From assembly GCA_964558715.1 (NCBI GenBank), contig CAZLFD010000026.1, positions 1-22,253 on the forward strand: a DNA stretch of 22,253 nt. Reading direction: 5' to 3'. Both the position numbers and the translations under genes were made by a program. The stretch comes from JBGSOV01 sp964558715. GTDB lineage: Bacteria > Patescibacteriota > Gracilibacteria > CAIRYL01 > GCA-016699755. Of this stretch, positions 21,250 to 22,253 are shown in pieces. Below the pieces are notes generated by a model, which did no database searches, was not told where the DNA came from, and worked only from the letters and a program-made list of their open reading frames with translations. Each line of letters starts with the position of its first letter. Positions within the stretch are counted from its first letter, which is position 1.

Positions 21250-21805
21250 CCACCTTAATGAGTTCATTCCCATATACCTCTTCCCACACCCACGATTCAC
21301 CATCATACTTCACCCGCACTTTATGCACTGCTCCCGGCACGACTTCAAAGACGACGATTCCACTTGCATCTGTTCTGGTATTGGTCACATAGGAGTCGTT
21401 GGCTCGCAGTAAATCCACTCGTTGATTGGCAAGTGGGATACCTTCGGCCATGAGTGATACGGTAAGCGGCTGCGTCTGCACCTCTTCGGTCATCGCCTCC
21501 GTAATCGTTTGTGCATCGGTACTGTACTTCCCCCCATTGTAATCCACTTCAAACTTCAGATCGGCGTTCGGCATTGCCTCAAAGCTGGCGATGCCGGATG
21601 AATCCGTGCGCCTGTTGTTGACATACGACCCGTTTTCTCTGCGCAGGTTTACGCGAGCATTTTCGATGGGATTCCCATTGCTGTCTTGGACGATGGTAGA
21701 AACGGCGTTAGTGCTCACGGCCACTTGGGCATCGAGGGTCATCTCTTCGATGGTGGTGGCGGTAATGATTACCGTTTCGGTTGAGAACTTGGCTTGCTGT
21801 GGCAA
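21242..21805 (-). CDS. Ig-like repeat protein, probably the 3' fragment of a larger gene
   Basis: This 187-residue protein holds two copies of a small Ig-like (carboxypeptidase-regulatory/CNA-B-type) domain with a 78-residue period: VNLRRENGSYVNNRRTDSSG (52-71) aligns with VDLLRANDSYVTNTRTDASG (130-149), each followed by I-x-x-FE. The first 30 residues (KFSTETVIITATTIEEMT) align with the linker between the two copies (KYSTDAQTITEAMTEEVQ), so the ORF opens with the end of a missing repeat. There is no signal peptide, the only start is a TTG, and a stop lies five codons upstream. The parent protein was probably secreted. A whole, small cytoplasmic protein is less likely. The family resembles the C-terminal domains of the RCC1 protein at 9765-13097. 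Confidence 0.6.
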   Translation of the reverse strand: MPQQAKFSTETVIITATTIEEMTLDAQVAVSTNAVSTIVQDSNGNPIENARVNLRRENGSYVNNRRTDSSGIASFEAMPNADLKFEVDYNGGKYSTDAQTITEAMTEEVQTQPLTVSLMAEGIPLANQRVDLLRANDSYVTNTRTDASGIVVFEVVPGAVHKVRVKYDGESWVWEEVYGNELIKVEF

Positions 21806-21812
21806 GGCGAAT

Positions 21813-21842
21813 TTGATTTATGGCAGATGAATAAGGTAAAAT
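21813..21842 (+). promoter_or_regulatory. Possible promoter of the small membrane-protein gene
   Basis: TTGATT (21813-21818) and TAAAAT (21837-21842) are 18 bp apart. The leader to the GTG at 21901 would be about 52 nt and contains GGGGGAGG just before the start region. Confidence 0.4.
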
Positions 21843-21900
21843 CTAACACATAAACGACAAGCCAGGATTCAACGGCAAAATACCTTGGTACAGGGGGAGG

Positions 21901-22200
21901 GTGTTTTGGGGGGTGGGCATCACTACACTCAGTATATCAGCAGTCTTTTATTATGTTATCGGTAAATCTTCAATCGTACTAATGGACATATTAATGATGT
22001 TAGGTGCTTATATGCCCGCCTTGTTCCTGCCAGTGTTGAAGGGGAACTACATTCTTTCTGCAGTTATTTATTTTACTCTCCAATGTATATTATTGTTTAT
22101 GGCATTTAGAACACGGTATGTGTCTTTTAAATATGTAATACCTTCCTTGTTATTACTTTTGATCGGGATTTACACCGGTGTCGGTATTCTTTCCTTATAA
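21901..22200 (+). CDS. Small hypothetical membrane protein
   Basis: This 99-residue, strongly hydrophobic protein has three predicted helices (about 5-20, 28-62 in one or two spans, and 78-97) and few charges (KGN, RTR). It has no recognised family. It begins with GTG at 21901; a second GTG at 21913 lies better placed behind the purine run GGGGGAGG (21893-21900), giving 95 residues. Its base composition is more AT-rich than most of the window, which could mean a recent arrival or just the codon bias of membrane proteins. No partner gene is visible before the window ends. Confidence 0.45.
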   Translation: MFWGVGITTLSISAVFYYVIGKSSIVLMDILMMLGAYMPALFLPVLKGNYILSAVIYFTLQCILLFMAFRTRYVSFKYVIPSLLLLLIGIYTGVGILSL

Positions 22201-22253
22201 TGGTCTTGTTGCACAAATAAACATTAATGGCACCTTCCCCCTTTCCCCGCCCT

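Noticed and set aside
22200..22253. Possible insertion-sequence end (TCTTGTTGCACAAAT)
   Set aside because: It resembles some IS ends only loosely. No transposase, inverted partner or target duplication can be seen in the remaining bases.

Overview
This looks like a chromosomal segment from a Patescibacteria (CPR)-type bacterium. A Peregrinibacteria-like lineage is possible but not provable here. Reasons: a PrgI/TraC-like gene pair, a minimal MetRS with a free-standing CsaA, several secreted Ig-like or beta-propeller proteins, and very few Shine-Dalgarno sites. UGA acts as a normal stop (for example at the ends of the genes at 784 and 21242), which argues against the code-25 lineages (Gracilibacteria/Absconditabacteria). 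The taxonomic call is inference.

Layout. 1-2014: peroxiredoxin, a four-helix holin-fold membrane protein, ribosomal protein L31 and CsaA. 2112-3833: a large acidic secreted protein with three related beta domains. 3852-4173: tRNA-Thr(TGT) and tRNA-Tyr(GTA) behind a good promoter, each followed directly at its CCA by a similar 43-nt fold-back element plus a GC-rich hairpin. 4377-4532: a 51-residue, ten-cysteine metallothionein-like protein. 4830-8120 (minus): ispDF and ispE overlap by 4 bp, then a separate promoter drives prgI and a TraC-like gene that lacks its usual ATPase partner. 8234-9688 (plus): metG, ending in a perfect palindromic terminator.

9765-17109 (minus) is the most interesting region. 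A strong promoter inside the end of ruvA, with a palindrome at the predicted transcription start, reads into four overlapping minor-pilin genes (FimT-, PilV-, PilW- and PilX-like). These are followed by an 1110-residue secreted protein with a complete seven-repeat RCC1 propeller, four choice-of-anchor-D/ASH-type domains and two small Ig-like domains. The order matches proteobacterial fimT/U-pilV-pilW-pilX-pilY1 operons, so the RCC1 protein sits where the PilY1 tip adhesin would be. I infer that it is a pilus-tip adhesin of new architecture.

17098-22200: ruvA, a class I aminotransferase with an extra segment, a lipoprotein thermonuclease whose -10 box lies inside an 18-bp palindrome, two tandem paralogous four-helix membrane proteins in repeated cassettes (25-nt leader, hairpin, ORF, GC hairpin), a probable 3' fragment of an Ig-repeat protein, and a small AT-rich membrane protein.
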